Both the position numbers and the translations under genes were made by a program. 44,723 nt of DNA, taken from Clostridia bacterium (GTDB lineage: Bacteria > Bacillota > Clostridia > Oscillospirales > Acutalibacteraceae). The DNA lies in assembly GCA_017472225.1 (NCBI GenBank), contig JAFUQS010000054.1, positions 1 to 44,723 on the forward strand, written 5' to 3'. The notes under the pieces were generated by a model that saw only the letters and a program-made list of their open reading frames with translations, was not told the DNA's origin and ran no database searches. This document shows positions 8,215 through 16,769 of the stretch, in pieces (positions within the stretch are counted from its first letter, which is position 1; each line of letters starts with the position of its first letter).

Positions 8215-8901
8215 ATGGCAACAGTAAAACCTGAGGCATTTTTTAAAAATGAGCGCCGACAGAAAAGGCTGCTCGTTGTCACAGTTATTATGTTCCTTTG
8301 TCTTGCTGCCGAAACAGTTGTTTCGGGTCTTATGGCAGTGTATGAGCAAGGTGGCACTCACCTTGATTTTCATCTGAAGCCATTAAAAATACTCAGCATA
8401 ATCATTTATCTTACAGTGGCATTTCTCCTGTATAAAAGGGTTAACTACAAGCTGCTGCTGATTCCCGATTTTTTCCTTTTCGGCATAAAGGTTTACACAA
8501 TTGTGTCAAGCCTTTATTATCTTTTCGGTGCTGACACTGTCGGTGCCTACACAACACTCAGCGAATGGGAGTATATTACGGAAAGCGGTCTGTTCTGTCT
8601 GTTTTTGCTCACGCTTTTTGCTTCAAAGCTTCTGCCTGTTTCCGAAAGTATGCACCTGAAGCTTCCTTACATCTGCCTTGGCTCCCTCGCATTGTGCTTT
8701 CCTTTTACGGTAATTTTTGAAGCAATCAAGGCGATTGACGAAACGGTGCTTCATGCACTGCCTTTATCTGCATCGTTTTTCAACTTCTTCATCGGAGTTA
8801 TGAGTGAAGCTTTTCTTGATTTGCCATACGCACTTTTGCTTTTTGTGGTTTTCTTTGTTCCGCCAAAAGGCAAAAAAGCGAAATCCGAAGGCTCAGGCTG
8901 A
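8215..8901 (+). CDS. Unknown polytopic membrane protein
   Basis: A 228-residue protein with about six or seven hydrophobic helices, starting near residues 19-37 (LLVVTVIMFLCLAAETVVSG). The tail is short and basic (KGKKAKSEGSG). AAGGAG seven bases before the ATG at 8215 fixes the start; the same frame is open further upstream, but the promoter lies there. I recognise no family or catalytic motif. It is a single-gene transcript with a strong promoter, divergent from the M23 peptidase. A transporter-like or sensor role would be a guess. Confidence 0.75.
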   Translation: MATVKPEAFFKNERRQKRLLVVTVIMFLCLAAETVVSGLMAVYEQGGTHLDFHLKPLKILSIIIYLTVAFLLYKRVNYKLLLIPDFFLFGIKVYTIVSSLYYLFGADTVGAYTTLSEWEYITESGLFCLFLLTLFASKLLPVSESMHLKLPYICLGSLALCFPFTVIFEAIKAIDETVLHALPLSASFFNFFIGVMSEAFLDLPYALLLFVVFFVPPKGKKAKSEGSG

Positions 8902-9088
8902 CAATTATAATTCTGCTGCTGACCGTATTAAATACTCATTGTCAGGTATATGCACTTAAAATTCTTTTTTCATCCCTATAATTTGTGTTTTTATGCACAA
9001 AAAGTTGAGTATTTGAGCTATTACACTTATAAAAATTCATAAAATTTAAAGTTGCACAATTTTTTTGGCTGATTTTTGTTGATTTTTT

Positions 9089-9117
9089 TTGCTTTCAGGT
9101 ATAAAATACACTATCAT
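9089..9117 (+). promoter_or_regulatory. Candidate gdhA promoter
   Basis: TTGCTT (9089-9094), 17-bp spacer, TATCAT (9112-9117), about 53 bp before the gdhA ATG. The surrounding sequence is very AT-rich, so other -10 choices (for example TATAAA at 9100) are possible. Confidence 0.4.
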
Positions 9118-9170
9118 ATAAAAAAATAGGCAAGGTATTTTTACTTTGTGGCATAAAAGGAGCGATAAAA

Positions 9171-10514
9171 ATGAGTTATGTTCAGAATGTAATTGACTCA
9201 ACTGCAAAAAAATATGCACTTCAACCCGAATTTGTTCAGACGGTGACCGAGGTTCTTGAATCCCTTAAGCCCGTTATTGAAAAGCACCCTGAATACGAAA
9301 AGGTTGCACTTCTTGAAAGAATGGTTGAACCCGAAAGAGCAATTACCTTCAGAGTTACATGGATAGATGACAACGGTAAGGTTAATGTCAACACAGGCTA
9401 CAGAGTTCAGTTCAACGGCGCAATCGGACCCTACAAGGGTGGTCTTCGTTTCCACCCCTCAGTATATATGGGTATTATGAAATTCCTCGGCTTTGAGCAG
9501 ACCTTCAAAAACAGTCTCACAGGTCTTCCCATCGGTGGTGCAAAGGGCGGTTCTGACTTTGACCCGAGAGGTAAGAGTGACGGAGAAATTCTCCGCTTCT
9601 GTCAGGCTTTCATGACAGAGCTTTACAGACACATCGGCCCCGATGTTGACGTTCCCGCAGGTGACATCGGTGTTGGTGCAAGAGAAGTCGGCTACCTTTA
9701 CGGTCAGTACAGAAGAATCAAGGGTGTGTTTGAAAACGGCGTTCTCACAGGTAAGGGACTTTCCTTCGGCGGCTCACTCATAAGACCCGAAGCTACCGGA
9801 TACGGCGCTACATATTACACTGCAGAGGTTCTCAAGCACTTTGGCGAAAGCCTTGAAGGCAAAACAGTTGCAGTTTCCGGCTTCGGTAATGTTGCATGGG
9901 GTACTGTCAAGAAGGTTACAGAGCTCGGCGGTAAGGTTGTAACAATCTCCGGTCCCGACGGCTATGTTTATGACAAGGATGGCATAAGCACAGAAGAAAA
10001 AATCAATTTCATGCTCGAAATGAGAGCTTCCGGCCGTGACAAGGTTCAGGATTACGCTGATAAGTTCGGAGCTGAATTCCATGCAAACGAAAAGCCCTGG
10101 GGTGTTAAGGTTGACATTGCAATGCCCTGCGCAACTCAGAATGAAGTCGGCATGGAGGAAGCAAAGAAGCTTGTTGACGGTGGTGTTTCATATTACATCG
10201 AAGTATCAAATATGCCCACAACAAATGAAGCTCTTGCTTACCTTATGGCAAACTGCAAGGCAGTTGCTCCCTCAAAGGCAGTTAACGCCGGAGGTGTTGC
10301 GGTTTCCGCACTTGAAATGAGCCAGAACTCAATGAGATACAGCTGGACTGCCGAAGAGGTTGACGAAAAGCTCAAGAGAATCATGAAGGATATTCACGAC
10401 AACTCAGCCAAGGCTGCTGAGCAGTACGGTCTCGGCTATAACCTTGTTGCAGGTGCAAACATTGCAGGCTTCCAGAAGGTTGCAGATGCAATGATGGCAC
10501 AGGGTATCTTTTAA
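9171..10514 (+). CDS. gdhA: Glutamate dehydrogenase (NADP-type)
   Basis: A 447-residue hexameric-type glutamate dehydrogenase interconverting 2-oxoglutarate plus ammonium and glutamate; in gut Clostridia it usually assimilates ammonium. Family signatures are present: the substrate-binding region with GGLRFHPSV and IGGAKGGSDFDPRG, PAGDIGVGAREVGYLYGQY, and the Rossmann glycine motif SGFGNVAWG. The length is that of the NADP-dependent class. AAAGGAG lies nine bases before the ATG. It stands alone, with a hairpin terminator after it. Coenzyme choice is inferred from family and length. Confidence 0.95.
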   Translation: MSYVQNVIDSTAKKYALQPEFVQTVTEVLESLKPVIEKHPEYEKVALLERMVEPERAITFRVTWIDDNGKVNVNTGYRVQFNGAIGPYKGGLRFHPSVYMGIMKFLGFEQTFKNSLTGLPIGGAKGGSDFDPRGKSDGEILRFCQAFMTELYRHIGPDVDVPAGDIGVGAREVGYLYGQYRRIKGVFENGVLTGKGLSFGGSLIRPEATGYGATYYTAEVLKHFGESLEGKTVAVSGFGNVAWGTVKKVTELGGKVVTISGPDGYVYDKDGISTEEKINFMLEMRASGRDKVQDYADKFGAEFHANEKPWGVKVDIAMPCATQNEVGMEEAKKLVDGGVSYYIEVSNMPTTNEALAYLMANCKAVAPSKAVNAGGVAVSALEMSQNSMRYSWTAEEVDEKLKRIMKDIHDNSAKAAEQYGLGYNLVAGANIAGFQKVADAMMAQGIF

Positions 10515-10550
10515 TTGACACTTATCCGACAAATCAAATAGTTAAACATA

Positions 10551-10591
10551 AAAACCATTGTAAAAAGCTGAATGCTTGATACAATGGTTTT
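10551..10591. terminator. Bidirectional terminator between gdhA and the DUF348 gene
   Basis: AAAACCATTGTA (10551-10562) and TACAATGGTTTT (10580-10591) form a 12-bp perfect stem with T-runs on both sides, fitting convergent gdhA and surface-operon transcripts. A near-copy with GCC instead of ACC is at 29152-29194, so this terminator belongs to the dispersed repeat family. Confidence 0.75.
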
Positions 10592-10604
10592 CTGTTTTAT
10601 CTTT

Positions 10605-10653
10605 TCCTGACTACTGCCTACTGACCCCTGGCTACTGACTCTAGGCTGCTTTC
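10605..10653. repeat. Modular intergenic repeat copy
   Basis: TCCTGACTACTGCCTACTGA and following heptamers, then GGCTGCTTTC, match 290-345. The copy abuts the stop codon of the DUF348-G5 gene at 10655. Its reverse complement continues into AAAAGATAAAA plus the CCATTGTA hairpin, the same order as at 29121-29194. Confidence 0.7.
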
Positions 10654-10654
10654 T

Positions 10655-11605
10655 TTAAAATTCCTCATAAGTAACGCTGCCGTCAGACCAAGTAATTACA
10701 TAGTAACCGTGTCCTGAGCCGTCACAATCCTCAACACGCTCCTTGGATACAACACTCTTTCCGCTTGTTGTTGTAACGGTTTTTGTGCCGTAAACCACAA
10801 TTTTATTAACAGGCTGAGTGATAACCTTTTCTTCAATTACCTTGCTTTCGGTAAGCTCACCGTCAATATAGGTGTTTTCGCTTGTAACCTCTTTTTTGCC
10901 GTTAACACCGTTCTGCTTAACCTTGCTGGTGCCCTTGTTCATTGAAGATGAGTATTCCTTCTTTTCAGTGTAGTAGATAACCTTTTCTTCGGTTTCGGTT
11001 TTCACTTCTACAGCTTTAACTGTGATTTCCATACCCTTTTTGATTTTTGTATCCTTTGAAGGCTCAACAATATCATCCTCATCAACCTTGATTCCGAGCT
11101 CCTTCAGGGCAGCTTCAACAGTTTTCTTTGTTGTCACATATTCTTTTTTCTCGCCCTTGACTGTTACCTTTACGGCAACACCTCTGATAATCTCAATTTC
11201 CATTCCGTCGGTGAGCTCCGAATTTTCATCGCAGCTGAGCTTATCATTTTTGCCAAGCTTTAAGCCTGCCTTCTCAAGTGCATCAGCAGCCGTACCTTTG
11301 GTGAGCTTTACCTCTGTTTCCTTACTGTCAGCCTTCACCTTAATAGTTTTCATGCGAAAAATATTGATTTCCTTGGTTTCGGTACCAAGCTCTGTTTCAA
11401 CTGAAATGTCGATTTCGTCCTCTGCGCCGAGAGTGATTCCGTTCTCCTCAAGAACCTCACCTACTGTATCCTTGCTTTTTGCAGTGAATACTGTTTCAGT
11501 GCCGTCAACAATAATCTTGCCCTCAACCTTTTCACCTGAACAGCCTGCAAAAACAAGCATCATAATCACGCTGAGCGCAGCAAGTACTAAGCTGATTTTT
11601 TTCAT
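10655..11605 (-). CDS. Lipoprotein with DUF348 repeats and a G5 domain
   Basis: A 316-residue exported lipoprotein. The signal peptide ends in lipobox VFAGC (Cys22). Three ubiquitin-like DUF348 repeats (about 28-200, each with a DTVGEVLEENGITLG-like core) are followed by a G5 domain (about 205-275, ending PVNKIVVYGTK). The short tail (DGSGHGYYVITWSDGSVTYEEF region) lacks the 3D/RlpA or lytic transglycosylase domain usually attached to this arrangement in YabE/RpfB proteins, so it is probably a wall-binding scaffold rather than an enzyme. Its ATG overlaps the DHHW gene stop (ATGA), indicating translational coupling. Last gene of the surface operon. Confidence 0.85.
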   Translation of the reverse strand: MKKISLVLAALSVIMMLVFAGCSGEKVEGKIIVDGTETVFTAKSKDTVGEVLEENGITLGAEDEIDISVETELGTETKEINIFRMKTIKVKADSKETEVKLTKGTAADALEKAGLKLGKNDKLSCDENSELTDGMEIEIIRGVAVKVTVKGEKKEYVTTKKTVEAALKELGIKVDEDDIVEPSKDTKIKKGMEITVKAVEVKTETEEKVIYYTEKKEYSSSMNKGTSKVKQNGVNGKKEVTSENTYIDGELTESKVIEEKVITQPVNKIVVYGTKTVTTTSGKSVVSKERVEDCDGSGHGYYVITWSDGSVTYEEF

Positions 11606-13041
11606 TGTAATTCCTCCTGAATCTGTGATAAATCAAGTTTTTGTGTTGCAATAAGCTTATATACGCCGTCATTTTCAGTGAAAATTTCGGCTGTAACTTC
11701 CTTCTGATGATAGCTTTCCTTATTGATTATAAGGCTGAAGCCGTTGTCACTTTCCTGTGAAGAAAGGGAGAAGGCTTCATAAAAGCTTTCCTCTGTACCA
11801 TCTCCGTACAGCCTGACATATACCACCCCGTCATCAGCCACCGAGCCGTCCTCATAAAAGCCCTTCAGCTCGATATACTGAGTATTTGTCTGGCAAAGCT
11901 CTGCAGAAATGGTTACATCTGCCTTGTCGGTTTCATATTCATCGGGTGCCCACACCTGAGGTGAAAGAAATACGGGAGGATAAAAAGCGAAGTCTGAAAG
12001 ATTTCGTTCAACCTTTTCCACCACAACAACATCCGGTGTGTAACTGAGCATATTCAAAGAAAGATTATAGGGTGTAGCCTTTGAAAAAGCACATGAACCG
12101 AAGGCATTTGCAAAAATAGGATAAAGTGAATTACCGAAGGAATCACGGTACATGAGAAGTGAGCCCGCCTCAGCTTCATTCTGTGTCACAATAAGGTAAG
12201 CTTCCGGACTTTCATCGGGTGACACCACGGTGTAATTCTTTTGGTAGTCATAATACCTGTCCTCTTCTCCGTTTTCAGAAAGCGGATACACCATCTTATG
12301 AAGATCGCCAAGATAGTTTTCTTCAAGCTTTATTTCGCAATCTGAATAGTCCTCATATTCCCTATCAAGATTATCCATAATTTCGTTATATACCAGATGC
12401 GCACCCATCGTGTTCCAATGAGAATCCCTTTTAAAATAAAGGACCTCCTCCTGATTTCTGAACAATGTGAAAAGGTCAGTGTAGTTGACTCCGCTTTCCT
12501 TAATCATACTGCCGACTTTTTCAGCGTCACTTTCCTGTGATACTCTGGATTTAAGGTAATATGGCATATTATCGCCGTAAAGTGTATTTTTATTGGGTGC
12601 AACGGTTAAAAGAAACTGTGAGCCGGACAATTCAACATAATCCTTCATCATACATATGTTGTGAACTATGTTGTTCACTGCCCTTTCCGAAAGAAGCTCC
12701 TGTCCCTTATAGTTATTCAAAGTATCCTTATAATAAAGCCACCCGTCTGTGCCGACAATTACACTGTCAACACTCGAAACTGAGAAAACCTTGGATTGTA
12801 TGAAGGAATCAAGACTTACTATAATGCTTCTGAAGGCGAAATGGTCATTAAAATAATCACCGAGCTGTGAAAGATAATTCACATTGAATTGCTTATCCTC
12901 AGTATAAAACGAGGGGAATTCTGCAAGAACTCTGTTTTCACTTGTTGTGTCGTTTTTTGCAATGAACATACCCAGAGAAGGGACGAGACACATCACAAGG
13001 AACAGAGCAATAAATACTATTTTAAATCTTTGTTTTTTCAT
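11602..13041 (-). CDS. DHHW/AlgJ-like SGNH-fold partner of the MBOAT protein
   Basis: A 479-residue protein with an N-terminal membrane anchor (about 7-27) and an extracellular AlgJ/DltD-like fold. The signature FKRDSHWNTMGAH supplies the DxHW motif, and MYRDSFGNSLYP is the likely nucleophile region; GTDGWLYYKD is also typical. By analogy with AlgJ/AlgX it would take acyl groups delivered across the membrane by the neighbouring MBOAT protein and attach them to a surface polymer. The start is 12 bp after the MBOAT stop with a TAGG ribosome site. The residues after about 370 form an extra beta-rich part. The acceptor polymer is unknown. Confidence 0.8.
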   Translation of the reverse strand: MKKQRFKIVFIALFLVMCLVPSLGMFIAKNDTTSENRVLAEFPSFYTEDKQFNVNYLSQLGDYFNDHFAFRSIIVSLDSFIQSKVFSVSSVDSVIVGTDGWLYYKDTLNNYKGQELLSERAVNNIVHNICMMKDYVELSGSQFLLTVAPNKNTLYGDNMPYYLKSRVSQESDAEKVGSMIKESGVNYTDLFTLFRNQEEVLYFKRDSHWNTMGAHLVYNEIMDNLDREYEDYSDCEIKLEENYLGDLHKMVYPLSENGEEDRYYDYQKNYTVVSPDESPEAYLIVTQNEAEAGSLLMYRDSFGNSLYPIFANAFGSCAFSKATPYNLSLNMLSYTPDVVVVEKVERNLSDFAFYPPVFLSPQVWAPDEYETDKADVTISAELCQTNTQYIELKGFYEDGSVADDGVVYVRLYGDGTEESFYEAFSLSSQESDNGFSLIINKESYHQKEVTAEIFTENDGVYKLIATQKLDLSQIQEELQ

Positions 13042-13053
13042 GTTCTGAACCTA

Positions 13054-14445
13054 CTAAAAACGGAAATAAATAAACGGATTATATGCTTCGCTGCTGATTC
13101 TTATTATGCAAAAAGCAAAAAGCAGGATATATACTGCATATTTCACCTTTTCTGTTATTGCAACAGCTTTTGCACTGCGGATTATTCTCTCCCTCGGGAA
13201 AATGCAGAGAATTGCAAAAACAAGGATGAAAATAAACCAAGGAGTAAGCTGTTGTGACAAAATTGAAAGGGAGGCTGCTGATGAGGTAAAGCCGAACATA
13301 TTCCTGAAGAACAGCCATGCCTGAGTGAAGCTTTCCGCCCTGAACAGCACAAAGGTCAGGCAGACAACAAAAAGAGTGTAAATATGTCTCAGTACCTTCG
13401 GCATTTTCTTGATGAACGAAAAGTGATTTTCAACAATCAGGAAAAAGCCGTGTGAAAGTCCCCAAAGCACAAATGTCCAGCTTGCACCATGCCAAAGTCC
13501 CGTTGAAAAGAAGACTATGAATTTGTTGATATCGGTGCGGATTTTCCCCTTTCTGTTTCCGCCGAGCGGAATATAAAGATACTCCTTGAACCAGGTAGAA
13601 AGAGAAATGTGCCATCTTCGCCAGAAGTCTGTCATACTGTCGGCAAGATAGGGATGGTTGAAGTTTTCCTTGAAGTGGAATCCGAAAACCTCACCAAGTC
13701 CGATAGCCATATCGCTGTAGCCTGAAAAGTCATAGTAAATCTGAAGCATATATGTAATGGCACCGAGCCAGGCAACAGCCATACCGAGCCCTGACTCGTC
13801 CAGCGCATAAATACTGTCCGCCACAAAGCCCATGGTATTTGAAATGAGCACCTTTTTGGAAAGACCGGCAATAAATCTGCCAAGTCCCCTCTCGATTCCG
13901 TCAACGCTGACAGCACGCTCATCAATTTCCTTTTCAACATCAATGTACTTAACAATAGGACCGGCAATGAGCTGCGGGAAGAAGGAAACATACAAAAGCA
14001 GCTTGAAAAAGTTTTTCTGCACCTTTGTGCTGTTTCTGTAAACATCAATAGTGTAGCTCAGTGCCTGAAAGGTGAAAAAGGAAATACCGATGGGAAGTCT
14101 TATTCCGGGCAAGGGAATATCGGTACCGAAAATACCGTTTACCGAAGCCACTGCCATATCGCTGTATTTGAAAAATGCAAGAATGCCGAGATTACTCACA
14201 ACACACAGTGCAAGAAAAAGTGTCCTCAGCTTCTTATTATCACAGGAAGCACCAAATGCGAAAACATAATTTATCAGGCTGCACAGTATCATCAGAAGAA
14301 CATAAACGGGCTCACCGTATGCATAAAAGAACAAGCTGACGATTAAAAGAAGTGCATTTCTGAACACCGTATTTTTCACCGTTGTGTGAAGAATAACCGT
14401 GAAGGGTAAAAATATACAAATAAAAATCAGTGAACTGAAAACCAT
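13054..14445 (-). CDS. MBOAT-family O-acyltransferase (AlgI/PatB-like)
   Basis: A 463-residue polytopic membrane protein with about ten helices. The MBOAT signature is clear: DFWRRWHISLSTW (about 273-285) and the invariant histidine in GLWHGASWTF (His319). These proteins move an acyl group, usually acetyl, across the membrane for O-acylation of extracellular polysaccharide, peptidoglycan or teichoic acid. The next gene encodes the expected DHHW/AlgJ-like partner. It begins 28 bp after the transglutaminase gene stop. Family is well supported; the acetylated polymer is inferred to be a cell-surface glycan. Confidence 0.9.
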   Translation of the reverse strand: MVFSSLIFICIFLPFTVILHTTVKNTVFRNALLLIVSLFFYAYGEPVYVLLMILCSLINYVFAFGASCDNKKLRTLFLALCVVSNLGILAFFKYSDMAVASVNGIFGTDIPLPGIRLPIGISFFTFQALSYTIDVYRNSTKVQKNFFKLLLYVSFFPQLIAGPIVKYIDVEKEIDERAVSVDGIERGLGRFIAGLSKKVLISNTMGFVADSIYALDESGLGMAVAWLGAITYMLQIYYDFSGYSDMAIGLGEVFGFHFKENFNHPYLADSMTDFWRRWHISLSTWFKEYLYIPLGGNRKGKIRTDINKFIVFFSTGLWHGASWTFVLWGLSHGFFLIVENHFSFIKKMPKVLRHIYTLFVVCLTFVLFRAESFTQAWLFFRNMFGFTSSAASLSILSQQLTPWFIFILVFAILCIFPRERIIRSAKAVAITEKVKYAVYILLFAFCIIRISSEAYNPFIYFRF

Positions 14446-14473
14446 TTTTTTGAAATCCTTTTTGCTCGATTTT

Positions 14474-15979
14474 TTATGAGAGAACTATCGACCTTGTGCC
14501 GCTTTTATAAAGCTTTCTCGGGTAATTGGAATAAGTTCTCTTATAGTAATTGCCTTTATAATAATCAGCCTGAACGGTATCAAAGATATAATACTTACCA
14601 TCTATTCTGATTTCCGTCCAGCCATGATTTGTTCTTGAGCTGCCGGAAGCGATTTTGCCGTAAACAACTCTTGCATCATAGCCGAGAACCTCTGCACAGT
14701 AGCCCATGGCACTTGCATATTTATAGCAATTACCCCTTTTGTTTCGGAAGGCATACTCCGCATAAGCTTTTGTCCAGTTGTTTTTAAGCCTTGCAGGGTC
14801 CTGATAATCCCTTTGGTAAGAGAAGTTTTTAATAATCCAATTATAACAAGCCTTGAGCTTCTGCTCCTTTGTCATTTTGTTGTTTGTGGCAGCCTTCACA
14901 ACCTTAACGGCTTGCTTGACAGCGGTATCGGTGGCTCTTGTGCCGTCATTGAGAAGATAATAGCTTCCGACAATGGTGTTTTTTGCCATTTTGCCGTTTG
15001 ACATGAAATAATAATATTCACCTTTAAGCTTTTTCCATCCTTTGGCGCTTGTGCATGTTGATTTTTCAAAATAGTACTTGTCATTACCTACGGTAATCCA
15101 GCCGGTTTTCATGAAGCCCTTGCTGTTGAAGTAATAGTATTTACCTTCTACCTTCTTTACACCCTTCAGCATGGCACCGGTCTTCAGATGGAAGCGTCTT
15201 TTGCCCTGTTTGAATTTGACCCAACCGGTCTGCATTATTCCTTCTTTGTCAAAATAATAGGAATTGCCGGAAAAGGTTTTGAAGCCTGTGAGCATGGCGC
15301 CGGTTTTCAGATGAAAACGTCTTCTGCCTTCTTTGAAATCGACCCATCCCGTAGTCATAATACCGTTGTTATCGAAGTAGTAATACTTGCCCGAAACAGA
15401 CCTGAAGCCTGTGAGCATGGCACCGTTTTTTTCGCTGAAGTATCTCTTACCGTCTTTAAGGGTAATCCAACCTGTTTTCATTTTACAGGTCACTTCATCA
15501 AAATAATAAGTTGAGCCGTCGATTTTTTGCAATGAAGAAGCAAGGGAGTTATCCTCAGAAATACAATATTTTCCGCCCTTAAATTCAGTGACGGCTTTCT
15601 GAGGATTATATTTTATAATTTTACCGTCCTCGGAAAACAGGTAAGCCTTTTCTTCAATTTTATAAACACCGGCCCCGGGAATGACCTTTTCACCGGTCTC
15701 GGGGCTGTAATAATATAAATCCCCGTTTTCTTCAACAAAACCTGAAATAATATCAGGCTTTTCCGGTTGCGTGGTAGTTTCTTCAGGCTGTGTAGTAGTT
15801 TCCTCAGGCTGAGTGGTAGTTTCCTCAGGCTGTGTGGTAGTTTCTACAGGCTGAGTAGTTGTTTCCTGCACGGTTGTGGTTTGGGTTTCTTCAACGGAAA
15901 AAGCAGTAACCGACATAAAAGCAGCAAGAGTTATAACGGTTACAAAGCAGAACATTTTTTTAATCATACTGTTACTCAT
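14474..15979 (-). CDS. Secreted cell-wall-binding transglutaminase-like protein
   Basis: 501 residues from the ATG at 15979; an in-frame ATG farther upstream would precede the promoter boxes and add a non-signal leader. Order: signal peptide (1-27); low-complexity TTTQPEE linker (about 33-83); about nine choline-binding-type YYF/GW repeats (about 85-350, for example TGWITLKDGKRYF, GKYYYFDNNG); transglutaminase-like domain (about 370-490). The papain-like triad is Cys418 (RGNCYKYA), His452 (NHGWTEI) and Asp467 (IFDTVQ). It probably binds the wall or a surface glycan and cross-links or hydrolyses proteins or peptides there. First gene of the surface operon with MBOAT, DHHW and DUF348-G5. Confidence 0.88.
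   Translation of the reverse strand: MSNSMIKKMFCFVTVITLAAFMSVTAFSVEETQTTTVQETTTQPVETTTQPEETTTQPEETTTQPEETTTQPEKPDIISGFVEENGDLYYYSPETGEKVIPGAGVYKIEEKAYLFSEDGKIIKYNPQKAVTEFKGGKYCISEDNSLASSLQKIDGSTYYFDEVTCKMKTGWITLKDGKRYFSEKNGAMLTGFRSVSGKYYYFDNNGIMTTGWVDFKEGRRRFHLKTGAMLTGFKTFSGNSYYFDKEGIMQTGWVKFKQGKRRFHLKTGAMLKGVKKVEGKYYYFNSKGFMKTGWITVGNDKYYFEKSTCTSAKGWKKLKGEYYYFMSNGKMAKNTIVGSYYLLNDGTRATDTAVKQAVKVVKAATNNKMTKEQKLKACYNWIIKNFSYQRDYQDPARLKNNWTKAYAEYAFRNKRGNCYKYASAMGYCAEVLGYDARVVYGKIASGSSRTNHGWTEIRIDGKYYIFDTVQADYYKGNYYKRTYSNYPRKLYKSGTRSIVLS
15765..15869 (-). repeat. In-gene 21-bp tandem repeat (5 units)
   Basis: Five consecutive 21-bp units encode the seven-residue TTQPEET-like linker of the transglutaminase protein. 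All units stay in frame and differ at a few positions, so copy number could vary between strains without breaking the gene. Confidence 0.85.
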
Positions 15980-16049
15980 AAAAAGCCCCCATGAACAGAA
16001 ATCATTCAAAAATACACACAGTATTACATTATAATTCATTATCTTATTT

Positions 16050-16078
16050 ATTATATCAAAATGCATATAATATTTCAA
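16050..16078 (-). promoter_or_regulatory. Promoter of the transglutaminase/MBOAT surface operon
   Basis: Minus-strand TTGAAA (16078-16073), 17-bp spacer, perfect TATAAT (16055-16050), giving a leader of about 60 bases to the ATG at 15979. Confidence 0.65.
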
Positions 16079-16245
16079 TACTTATTTATTTATCATATGA
16101 AATTTTAATTTTAAAAAACAGAAAATACAGAAGACACTTTATAACCTCTTTTCCGGGTGGTGAGAACGGCATATAAAAAAGGCTTAACTTTCATATATCA
16201 GTGAAAATCAAGTCCTTTAGTCTTGCATATTTAATTTCTTATCGT

Positions 16246-16344
16246 TTACTCTTTTTTATAATAAATTTTTTCAAACTCTTCTTGCTTTATTTCTTCCCTT
16301 TTTCTTGTTGCTCTCTCAGATATGCACAAAAACAGGAATATCAA
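16246..16344 (-). CDS. Possible 32-residue small membrane peptide
   Basis: A TTG start at 16344 preceded by AGGGA (spacing eight) opens a peptide with a hydrophobic start (IFLFLCIS) and a highly charged tail (ERATRKREEIKQEEFEK). The composition looks protein-like but there is no family match I can name. It could equally be a remnant or chance; no promoter is obvious. Confidence 0.2.
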   Translation of the reverse strand: MIFLFLCISERATRKREEIKQEEFEKIYYKKE

Positions 16345-16421
16345 TAATTATGTCCCTATCATATCTTCCTTCTGTCGTACAAAACAGCTCACCTTTTTTT
16401 ACAATCTTTCATAATTGTGTA

Positions 16422-16450
16422 TTGACAATGACTTAAAAATATTGTAAGAT
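16422..16450 (+). promoter_or_regulatory. Strong plus-strand promoter antisense to the small gene
   Basis: Perfect TTGACA (16422-16427), 17-bp spacer, TAAGAT (16445-16450). Transcription would begin near 16457 and enter GTGTAAAGGGG-AGTGTCAGT-CCTCTTTACAC, an 11-bp hairpin with one G-T pair, and then run antisense to the small peptide gene whose stop is at 16493. No convincing plus-strand gene follows. Confidence 0.6.
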
Positions 16451-16492
16451 TGAAGTGTAAAGGGGAGTGTCAGTCCTCTTTACACCGCTGTT

Positions 16493-16621
16493 TCATTCGC
16501 AGAGCTTACTGATTAGCTCACCGAAGATTATTAACAGCGTACCTACAATCAAATCTATCAAGTCTTGTATTATGTATGGTTTTGTATTCGGGCTTGGTAG
16601 ATTTTTTGTTTTCTCAGCCAT
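16493..16621 (-). CDS. Candidate small hydrophobic peptide (type I toxin-like)
   Basis: 42 residues from the ATG at 16621: a short charged start (MAEKTKNLPSPNTK), then one hydrophobic helix of about 24 residues (IIQDLIDLIVGTLLIIFG) and a brief tail. A near-consensus promoter at 16667-16695 would give a leader of about 40 bases containing GTAAG-TGAAATG-CTTAC; the ribosome site is weak. In-frame starts at 16648 (51 aa) and 16762 (89 aa, preceded by AGGA) are alternatives. An opposing strong promoter fires antisense across the gene, the layout of type I toxin-antitoxin loci such as txpA/ratA. No family match by eye; could be gene debris. Confidence 0.35.
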   Translation of the reverse strand: MAEKTKNLPSPNTKPYIIQDLIDLIVGTLLIIFGELISKLCE

Positions 16622-16666
16622 TGTTTTTTCTTTCTTACTCGTAAGCATTTCACTTACCGGGATTAT

Positions 16667-16695
16667 ATTATATCGAACATCGGGTGACACATCAA
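16667..16695 (-). promoter_or_regulatory. Promoter of the candidate small peptide gene
   Basis: Minus-strand TTGATG (16695-16690), 17-bp spacer, perfect TATAAT (16672-16667). It lies inside the longer open frame, favouring the short reading from 16648 or 16621. Confidence 0.5.
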
Positions 16696-16769
16696 TACTT
16701 TTGAAGCATTTTAAAAGTTTTATCTCATTTTTTAATCTCTGCTTTGTACATCTATCAAGCATACAAAGC

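Larger units (their letters stand above)
15980..16492. other. AT-rich stretch without a firm gene
   Basis: It contains the surface-operon promoter and a weak 32-codon frame at 16246-16344, and ends in a strong plus-strand promoter with a hairpin. I see no conserved gene, tRNA or riboswitch. Base composition is clearly more AT-rich than the neighbouring genes. Confidence 0.5.

Noticed and set aside
9198-9455. Minus-strand frame inside gdhA
   Set aside because: Shadow of a highly conserved plus-strand enzyme gene.
15765-15869. Non-coding tandem repeat
   Set aside because: The 21-bp units stay in frame and encode the TTQPEET linker of the transglutaminase protein.
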